DNA of 64,000 nucleotides from Pedobacter sp. W3I1 (GCF_030816015.1 NZ_JAUSXN010000001.1:5146001-5210000); one strand, 5' to 3'. Shown: positions 35,730 to 43,870, counted from the first letter of the stretch. The notes: generated by a model from the letters alone, not told the origin. Numbers and translations: made by a program.

Positions 35730-35819
35730 CCCGTCATTCCCGCGCAGGCGGGAATCATAATGCCATATAAACCTACCGAGGCATTAGGATTCCCAATCAA
35801 GTTGGGAATGACGATCGCG
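35730..35819. repeat. Dispersed palindromic repeat, CGTCATTCCCGCGCAGGCGGGAATC type
   Basis: An inner perfect GATTCCCGC/GCGGGAATC-like palindrome is followed by a TTCCCAATCAAGTTGGGAA palindrome. The outer ends CCGTCATTCC and GGAATGACGATCG are shared with the other repeat family in this window. It lies between accC and ribE. Confidence 0.8.
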
Positions 35820-35832
35820 CTAAAACTATTCT

Positions 35833-37344
35833 CTAGTACTTCAATCTATTTTTTCTCCAATCCGAAGTATTTTTAACTACCGCATCACCCAATTTCACAT
35901 CCTTCTTCTCGAACAGCTTTGCAGCAATTACCGCAGCAATCAGGGCTTCTGTTTCATCTTGCACCTTTAAACTTTCGGGTTTAAAATATTTGCCTACGAA
36001 ATGCGTGTCGAAATTACCCGTTTTAAAAGCCTCATGCTGCATGACAAATTTACCAAAACCCAAAGTAGTTTCTATCCCCGTAATATCATATTCTTCAATA
36101 GCCCTCACCATCCGCTCAATAGCCTCTTCCCTATCTTTACCATAAGTAATGAGTTTCGCAATCATCGGGTCGTAATAAATCGGGATCTCCATGCCTTGCT
36201 CAAAGCCATCATCAACCCTAACCCCGTTGCCTTTGGGCGTATGATAAGTTTGCAATGTACCAATATCAGGCAAAAAATTATTGGCCGGATCTTCAGCATA
36301 AACGCGAAGCTCTATGGCGTGTCCATTGATTTTTAAATCCTCCTGATTAAAACTTAACTTTTCGCCAGCGGCAATTTTTAGCTGTTCTTTTACCAGATCT
36401 ATACCGGTAATTAATTCGGTTACGGGATGCTCTACCTGCAATCGGGTATTCATTTCCAGGAAAAAGAAATCGAGGTTCTCATCTAAAATAAACTCTACCG
36501 TACCCGCTCCGGTATAATTTACGGAACGCGCTACGTCTACTGCGCACTTGCCCATCCGTTGCCTGATTTCTTCAGTTAAAACCGACGAAGGTGCTTCTTC
36601 TATCACTTTCTGATGACGCCGCTGTACAGAACATTCACGTTCAAAAAGATGAACGATGTTGCCATGGCTATCACCCAAAACCTGTATTTCGATGTGCCTT
36701 GGCGAGGTAACATAACGTTCGATAAAAACAGCCCCATCACCAAAAGCCGAGGTAGCCTCACTTACCGCAAGCTGCATTTGTTCTTCAAAATCTTCAGCCC
36801 GCTCCACAATACGCATCCCTTTGCCCCCGCCGCCTGCAGCTGCTTTGATCAATATGGGGAAACCAACTTCGATAGCACGCTGTTTGGCCTCATTTACATC
36901 CTGAATGGCTTCTTCGGTTCCAGGTACCATTGGGATGTTATATTTTAGTGCTGCTGCCTTTGCCGAGAGTTTATTGCCCATCGTTTCCATCGCCTGGGGA
37001 GAAGGACCGACTAAAATCAACCCGGCATCAGCAACTTTTTGTGCAAAACCGGCATTTTCAGATAAAAATCCATAACCTGGATGGATCGCCTCCGCACCAG
37101 TTAATTTACAGGCTTCGATAATCTTCTCGCCCACCAGGTAACTTTGATTAGATGGAGCTGGCCCAATACAAACCGCTTCATCGGCATAACGTACATGCAG
37201 TGCATTACGGTCGGCTTCAGAAAAAACTGCAACTGTTTTAATTCCCATTTCTTTCGCCGAGCGCATAATGCGCAAAGCAATTTCACCACGGTTAGCGATT
37301 AAGAGTTTGGATATTGGCGTTAGGGGCTTGGAGTTTTCAGGCAT
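35833..37344 (-). CDS. accC: Biotin carboxylase subunit of an acyl-CoA carboxylase
   Basis: ATP-dependent carboxylation of the biotin carrier protein. The 503-residue protein begins ISKLLIANRGEIALRIMRSAKEMGI and carries the ATP-grasp Gly-rich loop KAAAGGGGKGMRIV. FIERYVTSPRHIEIQVLGD and FLEMNTRLQVEHPVTE follow. It is about 50 residues longer than classical AccC. That length is usual for Bacteroidota acyl-CoA (propionyl/acetyl) carboxylase subunits, so the substrate is left open. No carboxyltransferase or biotin carrier gene is adjacent. Confidence 0.93.
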   Translation of the reverse strand: MPENSKPLTPISKLLIANRGEIALRIMRSAKEMGIKTVAVFSEADRNALHVRYADEAVCIGPAPSNQSYLVGEKIIEACKLTGAEAIHPGYGFLSENAGFAQKVADAGLILVGPSPQAMETMGNKLSAKAAALKYNIPMVPGTEEAIQDVNEAKQRAIEVGFPILIKAAAGGGGKGMRIVERAEDFEEQMQLAVSEATSAFGDGAVFIERYVTSPRHIEIQVLGDSHGNIVHLFERECSVQRRHQKVIEEAPSSVLTEEIRQRMGKCAVDVARSVNYTGAGTVEFILDENLDFFFLEMNTRLQVEHPVTELITGIDLVKEQLKIAAGEKLSFNQEDLKINGHAIELRVYAEDPANNFLPDIGTLQTYHTPKGNGVRVDDGFEQGMEIPIYYDPMIAKLITYGKDREEAIERMVRAIEEYDITGIETTLGFGKFVMQHEAFKTGNFDTHFVGKYFKPESLKVQDETEALIAAVIAAKLFEKKDVKLGDAVVKNTSDWRKNRLKY

Positions 37345-37379
37345 TTTGGCTAGACTTTAATATATATGCAGATTGTAAA

Positions 37380-37446
37380 TGAACTATCTGACTATTGACC
37401 ATGAACTATTGACTTCGGACTACTGACTTCAGACTCCCGACTATAC
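37380..37446. repeat. Degenerate GACT-type low-complexity repeat
   Basis: A run of imperfect units such as TGACTATTGAC, TGAACTATTGACTT, CGGACTACTGACTT and CAGACTCCCGACT. A related tract with the complementary flavour (GGAGTTGGGAG, GAGTCTTCAGTC) occurs at 39551-39606. No gene is visible. Confidence 0.5.
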
Positions 37447-38469
37447 CTACAAATGTAATATTATTTCAATTGCCTGATCGATCATTTCGGCACTTAGATC
37501 CAGGTGTGTTACCAAACGAATGGTGCTGGCACTGGTGGTATTGCAATGCAGACCTTTTTCCTTCAATTGATTTACAATTTTCTCTGCTGAACCTTTTTCC
37601 ACTTCAAAAATAACAATATTGGTTTCTACTGGCATTACCGATTTTACATATTTTGCGCTGGCCAGTGCATTGGCTAATGCCTGCGCATGGGCATGATCGT
37701 CTTTTAAGCGTGTTACGTGATGATCGAGCGCATAAATACCGGCCGCAGCTAAAAAACCTGCCTGGCGCATGCCTCCACCAAAAGCCTTTCTGATCTTCCG
37801 GGCTTTATGGATCATTTGTTTGCTCCCTAATAATACCGAACCTACTGGTGCACCGAGCCCCTTAGATAAACAAACTGAAATGCCATCAAAATATTTACCG
37901 TATTCGCCTGCCTCATCGCCTGTGGCTACAAGTGCATTAAAAATACGCGCACCGTCTAAGTGCAGCTTTAATCCTTTTATGTTACAGAGATGATGAATAG
38001 GCGCAATCTGCGATAAGGTATAACAGCTTCCTCCACCTTTATTTACTGTATTTTCTAAAACAACCAAACTGGAGTTGGGATAGTGGATATTATCCTCGTT
38101 GATTTCGGGCTCTATGAGATCTGGGGTCAAAATCCCACGTTCGCCATGCAACAACCTTACCGATGCCCCAGAGTGATAGGCAATTCCGCCAATTTCGTAG
38201 CGGTAAACATGTGCAGTCTGATCGCAGATCACCTCGTCCATAGGCTGGGTAAAACACTTGATGGCAATCTGGTTGGTCATCGTTCCTGATGGGCAAAATA
38301 ATCCGGCTTCCATGTTAAAGGTCGAAGCCAGTTTTGTTTCCAATGCATGCACCGTTTCGTCTTCACCAAAAACGTCGTCGCCCACTTTTGCATTCATCAT
38401 GGCATCCAACATTCCGGCAGTTGGTTTGGTTACCGTATCACTCCTGAAATCTAAAAATCTGTTGTTCAT
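37447..38469 (-). CDS. ltaE: Low-specificity L-threonine aldolase
   Basis: PLP enzyme cleaving L-threonine/allo-threonine to glycine and acetaldehyde. The 340 residues begin MNNRFLDFRSDTVTKPTAGML, the family hallmark, and contain GDDVFGEDETVHALE, LHLDGARIFNAL and the PLP-binding lysine in SVCLSKGLGAPVGS. An in-frame upstream codon would add 16 residues, but the ATG at 38469 starts the conserved domain. The promoter region upstream is shared with the divergent kinase gene and contains the GTGTA-N5-TACAC dyad at 38570. Confidence 0.93.
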   Translation of the reverse strand: MNNRFLDFRSDTVTKPTAGMLDAMMNAKVGDDVFGEDETVHALETKLASTFNMEAGLFCPSGTMTNQIAIKCFTQPMDEVICDQTAHVYRYEIGGIAYHSGASVRLLHGERGILTPDLIEPEINEDNIHYPNSSLVVLENTVNKGGGSCYTLSQIAPIHHLCNIKGLKLHLDGARIFNALVATGDEAGEYGKYFDGISVCLSKGLGAPVGSVLLGSKQMIHKARKIRKAFGGGMRQAGFLAAAGIYALDHHVTRLKDDHAHAQALANALASAKYVKSVMPVETNIVIFEVEKGSAEKIVNQLKEKGLHCNTTSASTIRLVTHLDLSAEMIDQAIEIILHL

Positions 38470-38569
38470 TTCGCTATCTGCTTGTAAAATATTGTTGATG
38501 TTTAAAAAAAAGACCAATGCCCTTTCTGGTATAATTTTAAGGTTTTTCGGCGATTAAACGCCCTATATA

Positions 38570-38584
38570 GTGTATTTTTTACAC
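38570..38584. promoter_or_regulatory. Operator-like dyad GTGTA-N5-TACAC (site A)
   Basis: GTGTATTTTTTACAC is a 15-bp dyad about midway between ltaE and the divergent GlcNAc-kinase-like gene (about 100 bases to each start). The same core occurs at 40517, 43775 and 60786. The proposed binder is the Nudix/winged-helix regulator encoded at 39751-40440. Confidence 0.7.
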
Positions 38585-38689
38585 ACTTAGTTTTCGACAA
38601 TAACAAATTGTTAAAAAATTATTAAAAAAAAGGATACAAAATATAAGACTTTTTATACTTTTATCGTGCTAAAACCAAAAATAAATAAA

Positions 38690-39550
38690 ATGATAGTAAT
38701 TGCAGACGGCGGATCTACCAAAACAAATTGGTGTTTGATTAACGAGGCCGGCAGAAAAATTTACTTTAACACCGAAGGTTACAATCCATATTTTTCAAAA
38801 GGAGAGTACATTGTAAAGTCTTTGAATGAAACTCTTCCAGACCACTTGGAAAGAGAGAAATTAACAGCAGTTTATTACTACGGTGCCGGCTGTTCTACAC
38901 CTGCAAATGTTAAGATTGTGGCTGATGCCATGCAACAGATCTTTACCAATGCAACCATTTTTGTAGGCCATGATTTACTTGCTTCATCTAGAGCACTCCT
39001 TGGAAACGAGCCAGGATTTGCCGCTATTTTAGGCACAGGTACAAATTCATGCCTTTACGATGGATCTGAAATTACCATGAACATCGATTCATTAGGTTAT
39101 TTTCTGGGTGATGAAGGTAGCGGTTCGTACATCGGTAAACGTATTTTAAGCGATTACATGAAAGGTTACATGCCGAAAGGCTTACGTGAGGCTTTTTACG
39201 ATAATTATGCTTTAACCAACGAAGATATTTTCGATAACATTTACAATAAGCCATTGCCAAACCGTTTCTGCGCAAGCTTTAGTAAGTTCTTATACGATTT
39301 TAAAGATAACTACGAGGATTATGCCTTTGCTACCATTGATTATGCTTTTACTGCATTTTTCGAAGCTTTGGTCATCCACTATCCTAACTACAAAGACCAC
39401 AAATTAAACTGTGTAGGTTCAGTAGGTTATAGTTTCCGTGATATTTTAAGTATCGTGGCTGACCGTTACGAAATGGGCGTGGGCAAAATTATCCGCTCAC
39501 CTATAGATGATTTGGTACATTACCACCTGGAGTTAGCCCCTAAGGCTTAG
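38690..39550 (+). CDS. N-acetylglucosamine kinase-like ATPase (BadF/BadG/BcrA/BcrD fold)
   Basis: A 286-residue ASKHA-fold sugar kinase, probably phosphorylating N-acetylglucosamine or a related hexosamine. The phosphate-1 motif DGGSTKT is at residues 6-12. The putative catalytic Asp is in VGHDLLASSRAL, the phosphate-2 motif is GTGTNSCLYDG, and LGDEGSGSYIGK is typical of eukaryote-like GlcNAc kinases. An in-frame GTG eight codons upstream exists, but the ATG at 38690 begins the fold. A paralogue sits in the pfkA operon (41540). Operator-like site A lies about 110 bases upstream. Confidence 0.88.
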   Translation: MIVIADGGSTKTNWCLINEAGRKIYFNTEGYNPYFSKGEYIVKSLNETLPDHLEREKLTAVYYYGAGCSTPANVKIVADAMQQIFTNATIFVGHDLLASSRALLGNEPGFAAILGTGTNSCLYDGSEITMNIDSLGYFLGDEGSGSYIGKRILSDYMKGYMPKGLREAFYDNYALTNEDIFDNIYNKPLPNRFCASFSKFLYDFKDNYEDYAFATIDYAFTAFFEALVIHYPNYKDHKLNCVGSVGYSFRDILSIVADRYEMGVGKIIRSPIDDLVHYHLELAPKA

Positions 39551-39606
39551 TTTGGAGTTGGGAGTTTTCAGTTTTGAGTCTTCAGTCCTAAGTCTGGAGT
39601 CATTAG
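39551..39606. repeat. Degenerate GAGT/CAGT low-complexity repeat
   Basis: Imperfect repeats of the type TGGAGTTGGGAGTTTTCAGT, GAGTCTTCAGTC and TCTGGAGTCATTAGTC directly after the kinase stop. A short continuation (TCTTTCAGCTTTAGTCTTTAGTCTTTCCGC) follows the terminator at about 39700-39730. Confidence 0.5.
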
Positions 39607-39636
39607 TCCAGATTCACATAAATATAATATAAGCAT

Positions 39637-39673
39637 AAAAAATCCCGGCTTGAAATTCAAACCGGGATTTTTC
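39637..39673. terminator. Bidirectional terminator between kinase and Nudix regulator genes
   Basis: AAAAATCCCGG and CCGGGATTTTT form a perfect stem with a 13-base loop, flanked by A and T runs, between two convergent genes. Confidence 0.92.
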
Positions 39674-39750
39674 TATTTATAACAGACTATGCCGCTTTGG
39701 TCTTTCAGCTTTAGTCTTTAGTCTTTCCGCTTAGCGCCAAACGCTTTCCG

Positions 39751-40440
39751 CTAGAACGAAATCTCTTTACCAAAAAGTTTCGCATACTTACGTTTATCAA
39801 AACGGTACAAAGTAGCCGCGCGGTAAGAAACACCTTTTTGTTTTTCATCAAGCTCTTTCAGCACACCAAAACTCACAATCTTCTTTCTAAAGTTCCTTTT
39901 ATCGAGTTTTTTGCCCAGCACCAGTTCATAAACATGCTGTAATTGCGTTAAAGTAAATTTCTCAGGCAAGAGTTCGAAGGCAATTGGCTGGTGTTTGATC
40001 CGGCGCTTTATTTTTTCTAATCCTTTATCGTAAATTTTCTGGTGATCGAACGCCAGTTTAGGCAGATCGGTAATCGGCAACCAGTTGGCCCGCTTGGCAT
40101 AGGTACTGATTGGCCTAAGCTCTTTATCTCCGCCCAAACGGATCAAAGCATAATAAGCCAAAGTAATTACCCTACCCTGCGGGTGCCTGTGCGGATCGCC
40201 AAAAGCATAATATTGCTCCATATAGATACCGCGCAAACCGGTAAGTTCATACAAAATCCGGGAGGCTGATTGATCTAAACTTTCATCAGGCCCAACAATA
40301 TTACCGGGCAATGCCCACCAATCTTTAAATGGTTCTTCATTCCTTTCAATGAGCAGGATTTTTAATTCCTTACCATCAAATCCAAACAAAACGCAATCTA
40401 TCGAGAATACAGAATCTAAATGAGGTAAAATTTGTTCCAA
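39751..40440 (-). CDS. Nudix-fold / winged-helix transcriptional regulator (NrtR/AraR-like)
   Basis: A 229-residue protein with an N-terminal Nudix fold (residues about 10-140) and a C-terminal winged-helix domain (about 150-229: LPEKFTLTQLQHVYELVLGKKLDKRNFRKKIVSFG and later YRAATLYRFDKRKY). The Nudix box reads GPDESLDQSASRILYELTGL, where the catalytic REUxEE glutamates are mostly lost. This is typical of NrtR-family regulators that bind but do not hydrolyse a ligand. In Bacteroidetes relatives control sugar genes such as arabinose use. It is divergent from pfkA with the GTGTA-N5-TACAC operator between them, so it is the prime candidate for binding the four sites in this window. Confidence 0.88.
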   Translation of the reverse strand: MEQILPHLDSVFSIDCVLFGFDGKELKILLIERNEEPFKDWWALPGNIVGPDESLDQSASRILYELTGLRGIYMEQYYAFGDPHRHPQGRVITLAYYALIRLGGDKELRPISTYAKRANWLPITDLPKLAFDHQKIYDKGLEKIKRRIKHQPIAFELLPEKFTLTQLQHVYELVLGKKLDKRNFRKKIVSFGVLKELDEKQKGVSYRAATLYRFDKRKYAKLFGKEISF

Positions 40441-40516
40441 AGTAAAATTTAGTTATTTTAAGCAGATAAAGGTATGACTTTCAATATTAAGTAAAAAAAA
40501 TAAAATAAATTACTTA

Positions 40517-40531
40517 GTGTAAAAAATACAC
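40517..40531. promoter_or_regulatory. Operator-like dyad GTGTA-N5-TACAC (site B)
   Basis: GTGTAAAAAATACAC in the 111-base space between the Nudix regulator and pfkA, three bases upstream of the pfkA -7-like element TATATTCG (40534-40541). The overlap with the promoter suggests direct control of pfkA and possibly autoregulation. Confidence 0.75.
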
Positions 40532-40533
40532 AC

Positions 40534-40541
40534 TATATTCG
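40534..40541 (+). promoter_or_regulatory. -7-like promoter element of pfkA
   Basis: TATATTCG resembles the Bacteroidota -7 element TAnnTTTG. It ends ten bases before the pfkA ATG, so the transcript would be almost leaderless. Confidence 0.5.
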
Positions 40542-40551
40542 TGTTATAAAG

Positions 40552-41538
40552 ATGGAGCCAAATATAAAAAATATAGCTGTACTTACTTCTGGAGGCGATG
40601 CCCCCGGAATGAATGCTGCAATTAGAGCTGTTGTTCGTACCGGAATTTACCATGGCATTAATATGTTTGGTGTAATGCAAGGTTACCAAGGGTTAATTAC
40701 CGACAACATAAAACCAATGGACGCCCGTTCTGTAAGTAATATTTTACACTTGGGTGGTACCATATTAAAAACTGCGCGCTGTTTAGAGTTTAAAACAGAT
40801 GAAGGTCAACAGATTGCCTACAATAACTTAAAGAAAAACGGTATTGATGGACTAGTGGTAATCGGCGGTGACGGAACATTTACCGGCGCCAAACGCTTTT
40901 CGGAAACTTTTGGTGTTAAGGTAATCGGTATACCGGGTACTATTGATAATGATTTAGTTGGATCTGACTTTACTTTAGGTTACGATACTGCTATTAACAC
41001 CGTAATTGAAGCGATTGATAAAATCAGGGATACTGCCGATGCGCACGACCGTTTATTCTTCATAGAGGTAATGGGGCGCGATTCTGGGTGTATTGCACTA
41101 AGAAGTTCGATTGCAAGCGGTGCGGAAGCTGTTTTGTTACCTGAAAAGGAAACCAGCGTTAACGAATTGATTGAAAAACTGGCCCTAGGCGCAGCTACAA
41201 AAAAATCATCAAGTATCGTTATTGTGGCTGAAGGCCATAAACAAGGCGGCGCTTACGATATTGCTAAAAAGGTAAAAGAAACTTTCGATCATTACGACAC
41301 CAAAGTAACCATACTTGGCCACCTTCAACGCGGCGGTAGCCCAAGCAGTTTCGACAGAATTCTGGGCAGTCGTTTAGGTTTTGCCGCAGTAAATGCGTTA
41401 ATTGCAGGCGAAACAGAGCAAATGGTAGGTTTAAAAGGAAACGAAATAAAATTAACCAGCATAAGAGAGGCTTTAACAGCTCATTCTTTTAAACTCGAGC
41501 CTGATTTAATGGAAATGACAGAAGTACTTTCAATATAA
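40552..41538 (+). CDS. pfkA: 6-phosphofructokinase
   Basis: ATP-dependent phosphorylation of fructose 6-phosphate, the committed step of glycolysis. The 328 residues contain LTSGGDAPGMNAAIRAVVR, VVIGGDGTFTGA, the catalytic GIPGTIDNDL segment and HLQRGGSPSSFDRILGSRLG. It is full length for bacterial PfkA. It begins an operon: the stop is one base before the kinase paralogue, and gap follows seven bases after that. Confidence 0.97.
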   Translation: MEPNIKNIAVLTSGGDAPGMNAAIRAVVRTGIYHGINMFGVMQGYQGLITDNIKPMDARSVSNILHLGGTILKTARCLEFKTDEGQQIAYNNLKKNGIDGLVVIGGDGTFTGAKRFSETFGVKVIGIPGTIDNDLVGSDFTLGYDTAINTVIEAIDKIRDTADAHDRLFFIEVMGRDSGCIALRSSIASGAEAVLLPEKETSVNELIEKLALGAATKKSSSIVIVAEGHKQGGAYDIAKKVKETFDHYDTKVTILGHLQRGGSPSSFDRILGSRLGFAAVNALIAGETEQMVGLKGNEIKLTSIREALTAHSFKLEPDLMEMTEVLSI

Positions 41539-41539
41539 T

Positions 41540-42382
41540 ATGGTAGCAGTTGTTTATAGCGGATCGAAAACAGCATTTTGGAAAATAACACAAAATGGTC
41601 AGGTAATAGCACACTGTAATACTACAGGCCTAAACCCTTGCTTTGTTGATCCCAAAACGATTTTACATATTTTAAATAAAAAAGTTGCTTTAGTTAACAA
41701 TGCAGAAAACATAAAGAAAATTTATTTTTTTGCAGCCGGGGCATCATCAGCAGATAGAAAAGAGGAATTAGCCAAAACCCTGGCGTCATTTTTCAAATAC
41801 AGTAAAATTGTAGTAGAAGATGATTTATTCGGCGCCGCTAAAGCAGCCTGTTATGATCAACCTGGTATTGTTGGCATGCTTGGAAGTGGTGCACATTGCG
41901 CCTACTTCGACGGAAAAAAGCCAATAAGTAATAACTTTGGATTAGGTTATATCTTAGGCGATGAAGGTTCTTCGAATTACTTTGGAAAAATACTCCTCAA
42001 AGAATTTTTAAGCCTAAAAATGCCTAAAGACATTGAAACCAAGTTTACCTTAACCTACAATCTAGACCGCCCTCAAATATTAGAACGTATATACAATAAG
42101 CCACAGGCCAATATATTTTTAACCTCATTTTTCGATTTCTTTACCCAAAACAGCAAACACGACTATATCCGTAAGCTGATTGATGAGGGCTTTGAAATCT
42201 ATATCAAAACTTATGTTTTGCCTATTGCAGAAAAATACAACGACCAGGATATATATATTGTAGGTAAAGTAGGTGCCGAACTCGAAGACCGATTAAGACT
42301 AGTGGCCGGCAGATACGACATAAAAATTAAAAGCATTATTAAAGAACCAATACAAAATTTATTAAAACATTACATTAATTAA
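41540..42382 (+). CDS. GlcNAc-kinase-like protein lacking the phosphate-1 aspartate
   Basis: A 280-residue paralogue of the ATPase at 38690 (same fold, shared LGDEGSxxYxGK and similar C-terminus). The phosphate-1 motif is altered: where the paralogue has DGGSTKT at residues 6-12, this protein has YSGSKTA, so the Mg/ATP-binding Asp is replaced by Tyr. Phosphate-2 is GSGAHCAYFDG, and the EDDLFGAAKAA Asp is kept. A weakly active or non-catalytic sugar-binding protein is possible. It sits between pfkA and gap in a tight operon (gaps of one and seven bases), which suggests a role in glycolytic control or in a linked sugar kinase step. Confidence 0.85.
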   Translation: MVAVVYSGSKTAFWKITQNGQVIAHCNTTGLNPCFVDPKTILHILNKKVALVNNAENIKKIYFFAAGASSADRKEELAKTLASFFKYSKIVVEDDLFGAAKAACYDQPGIVGMLGSGAHCAYFDGKKPISNNFGLGYILGDEGSSNYFGKILLKEFLSLKMPKDIETKFTLTYNLDRPQILERIYNKPQANIFLTSFFDFFTQNSKHDYIRKLIDEGFEIYIKTYVLPIAEKYNDQDIYIVGKVGAELEDRLRLVAGRYDIKIKSIIKEPIQNLLKHYIN

Positions 42383-42389
42383 CAGAACA

Positions 42390-43388
42390 ATGAGCAAAAT
42401 TGGAATAAACGGCTTTGGCCGTATTGGCCGACTGGTTTTCAGAGCCGCATTAAAAAGAGGATTAGATATTGTAGCGATTAACGATTTGATCGAGCCAGAT
42501 TATATGGCATACATGTTAAAATATGATACTACACATGGCAAATTTGATGGTACTATTGAAGTTGTTGATGGTAATTTAGTTGTTAATGGCAAAACAATCC
42601 GCGTAACTGCAGAAAGAAATCCAGCTGATTTAAAATGGGATGCTGTAGGTGTTGAAGTAGTAATCGAATCTACAGGTTTATTCTTAACCCGTGCTGATGC
42701 TGAAAAACACATCGCTGCTGGTGCTAAAAAAGTAGTTTTCTCTGCTCCGGCTAAAGATGGCGATATCCCTACTTATGTAATGGGCGTTAACCACCATAAA
42801 TTAACTGCAGATCAAACTATTGTTTCTAATGCATCTTGTACTACAAACTGTTTAGCACCAATTGCTAAAGTTTTAAACGATAATTTCGGTATTGTTGAAG
42901 GTTTAATGAGCACAATCCACGCAGTAACAGCAACTCAAAAAACAGTTGATGGTCCTTCTGCTAAAGACTGGAGAGGTGGCCGTGGTGGTTTCTCTAACAT
43001 CATCCCTTCTTCTACTGGTGCTGCTAAAGCAGTTGGTATGGTTTTACCTGAATTAAAAGGTAAACTAACCGGTATGTCTTTCCGCGTTCCTGTTGCTGAT
43101 GTTTCAGTTGTAGATTTAACGGTACGTTTAGAAAAACCGGCTACTTACGAGCAAATTAAAGCAGCTATGAAAGCAGCTTCTGAAGGCGAATTAAAAGGCG
43201 TATTGGCTTATACTGAAGATGAAGTTGTTTCTTCTGACTTTATCGGTGATGACCACGCTTCGATTTTTGATGCTAAAGCTGGTATCTCATTAAATGATAA
43301 CTTCGTTAAAGTGGTATCTTGGTACGATAACGAATGGGGATATTCTTCTGCATTAGCTAAATTTGTAGAATATTACGCAAGTTTGTAA
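42390..43388 (+). CDS. gap: Glyceraldehyde-3-phosphate dehydrogenase, type I
   Basis: NAD-dependent oxidation of glyceraldehyde 3-phosphate in glycolysis. The 332 residues begin KIGINGFGRIGRLVFRAAL, with the catalytic Cys in SNASCTTNCLAP. The DGPSAKDWRGGRGGFSNIIPSSTGAAKAVG and WYDNEWGYS segments are also present. Codon choice is unusually uniform (many GCT, GGT and GTT), as expected for a highly expressed gene. It is last in the pfkA operon and is followed by two tandem hairpins. Confidence 0.97.
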   Translation: MSKIGINGFGRIGRLVFRAALKRGLDIVAINDLIEPDYMAYMLKYDTTHGKFDGTIEVVDGNLVVNGKTIRVTAERNPADLKWDAVGVEVVIESTGLFLTRADAEKHIAAGAKKVVFSAPAKDGDIPTYVMGVNHHKLTADQTIVSNASCTTNCLAPIAKVLNDNFGIVEGLMSTIHAVTATQKTVDGPSAKDWRGGRGGFSNIIPSSTGAAKAVGMVLPELKGKLTGMSFRVPVADVSVVDLTVRLEKPATYEQIKAAMKAASEGELKGVLAYTEDEVVSSDFIGDDHASIFDAKAGISLNDNFVKVVSWYDNEWGYSSALAKFVEYYASL

Positions 43389-43462
43389 TAAAAAAAGAGC
43401 ACTTAGCACTTTTTTAAATCATATTAAAGGCAACATTATTCAATTAATGTTGCCTTTTTATT
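43388..43462 (+). terminator. Tandem terminators after gap
   Basis: A first A-rich/T-rich hairpin (AAAAAGAGC ... GCACTTTTTT, one mismatch) is followed by a strong stem AAAGGCAACATT / AATGTTGCCTTT with T tail ending at 43462. Two terminators in tandem fit a very highly transcribed operon. Confidence 0.85.
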
Positions 43463-43681
43463 TTAAATATAGTTTTCACCTATGAAATACTATTATATTT
43501 TAGTCCTTAAAAAATTTAAGCAACAGTTTTAGACCCTAAATTTTAATTTTTGCTCAAAAAAAACATTAAAAACATCATAAAAAACTAGTAAACACCATTT
43601 AATTTAAGAATAATACTACGCTTTGCTTATATCGTACTATAATTTGACAATATTTAACAATTCCTTAACATATTTTTGAGT

Positions 43682-43689
43682 TATATTTG
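43682..43689 (+). promoter_or_regulatory. -7 promoter element (TATATTTG)
   Basis: A perfect TAnnTTTG match, followed by CAACGC as in strong Bacteroidota promoters. No TTTG is found at the ideal -33 distance. It lies 93 bases upstream of site C and could drive the 41-codon reading frame or a longer form of the small RNA. Confidence 0.4.
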
Positions 43690-43744
43690 CAACGCAGTCA
43701 TTTTAAACACTAAAACATTCAATAAAGTAGTGAGTAAATAAAAA

Positions 43745-43870
43745 ATGACAAAAAAAATACTTAAATTTTTCTTAGTGTATTTTTTACACTATCAAATTTT
43801 TTACTATATTTGTAGAGTAATAAACGGAACGATGTTTATCACCACTAAAAAAGATAAATCATTTTCTTGA
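43745..43870 (+). CDS. Possible 41-residue hydrophobic peptide
   Basis: An ATG opens a frame of 41 codons, beginning MTKKILKFFLVYFLHYQIF and then a hydrophobic, aromatic-rich stretch followed by a Lys-rich tail. It could be a small membrane peptide. It reads straight through the operator-like dyad (43775-43789) and a promoter, its start has no good ribosome-binding site, and AT-rich DNA easily gives such frames. I give it low weight against the small-RNA interpretation. Confidence 0.2.
   Translation: MTKKILKFFLVYFLHYQIFYYICRVINGTMFITTKKDKSFS
43775..43789. promoter_or_regulatory. Operator-like dyad GTGTA-N5-TACAC (site C)
   Basis: GTGTATTTTTTACAC, extended to TTAGTGTA on the left and TACACTA on the right. 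It overlaps the -33 position of a perfect -7 element (TATATTTG, 43805-43812). Identical core to sites A and B, and the same arms as site D. Confidence 0.72.
43805..43812 (+). promoter_or_regulatory. -7 promoter element of the candidate small RNA
   Basis: TATATTTG is a perfect TAnnTTTG. The -33 position falls in the operator dyad and reads TTTT instead of TTTG, as expected for a regulator-dependent promoter. Confidence 0.6.

Noticed and set aside
35703..35832. FMN riboswitch upstream of riboflavin synthase
   Set aside because: The region is filled by a dispersed palindrome and shows none of the conserved RFN-element segments.
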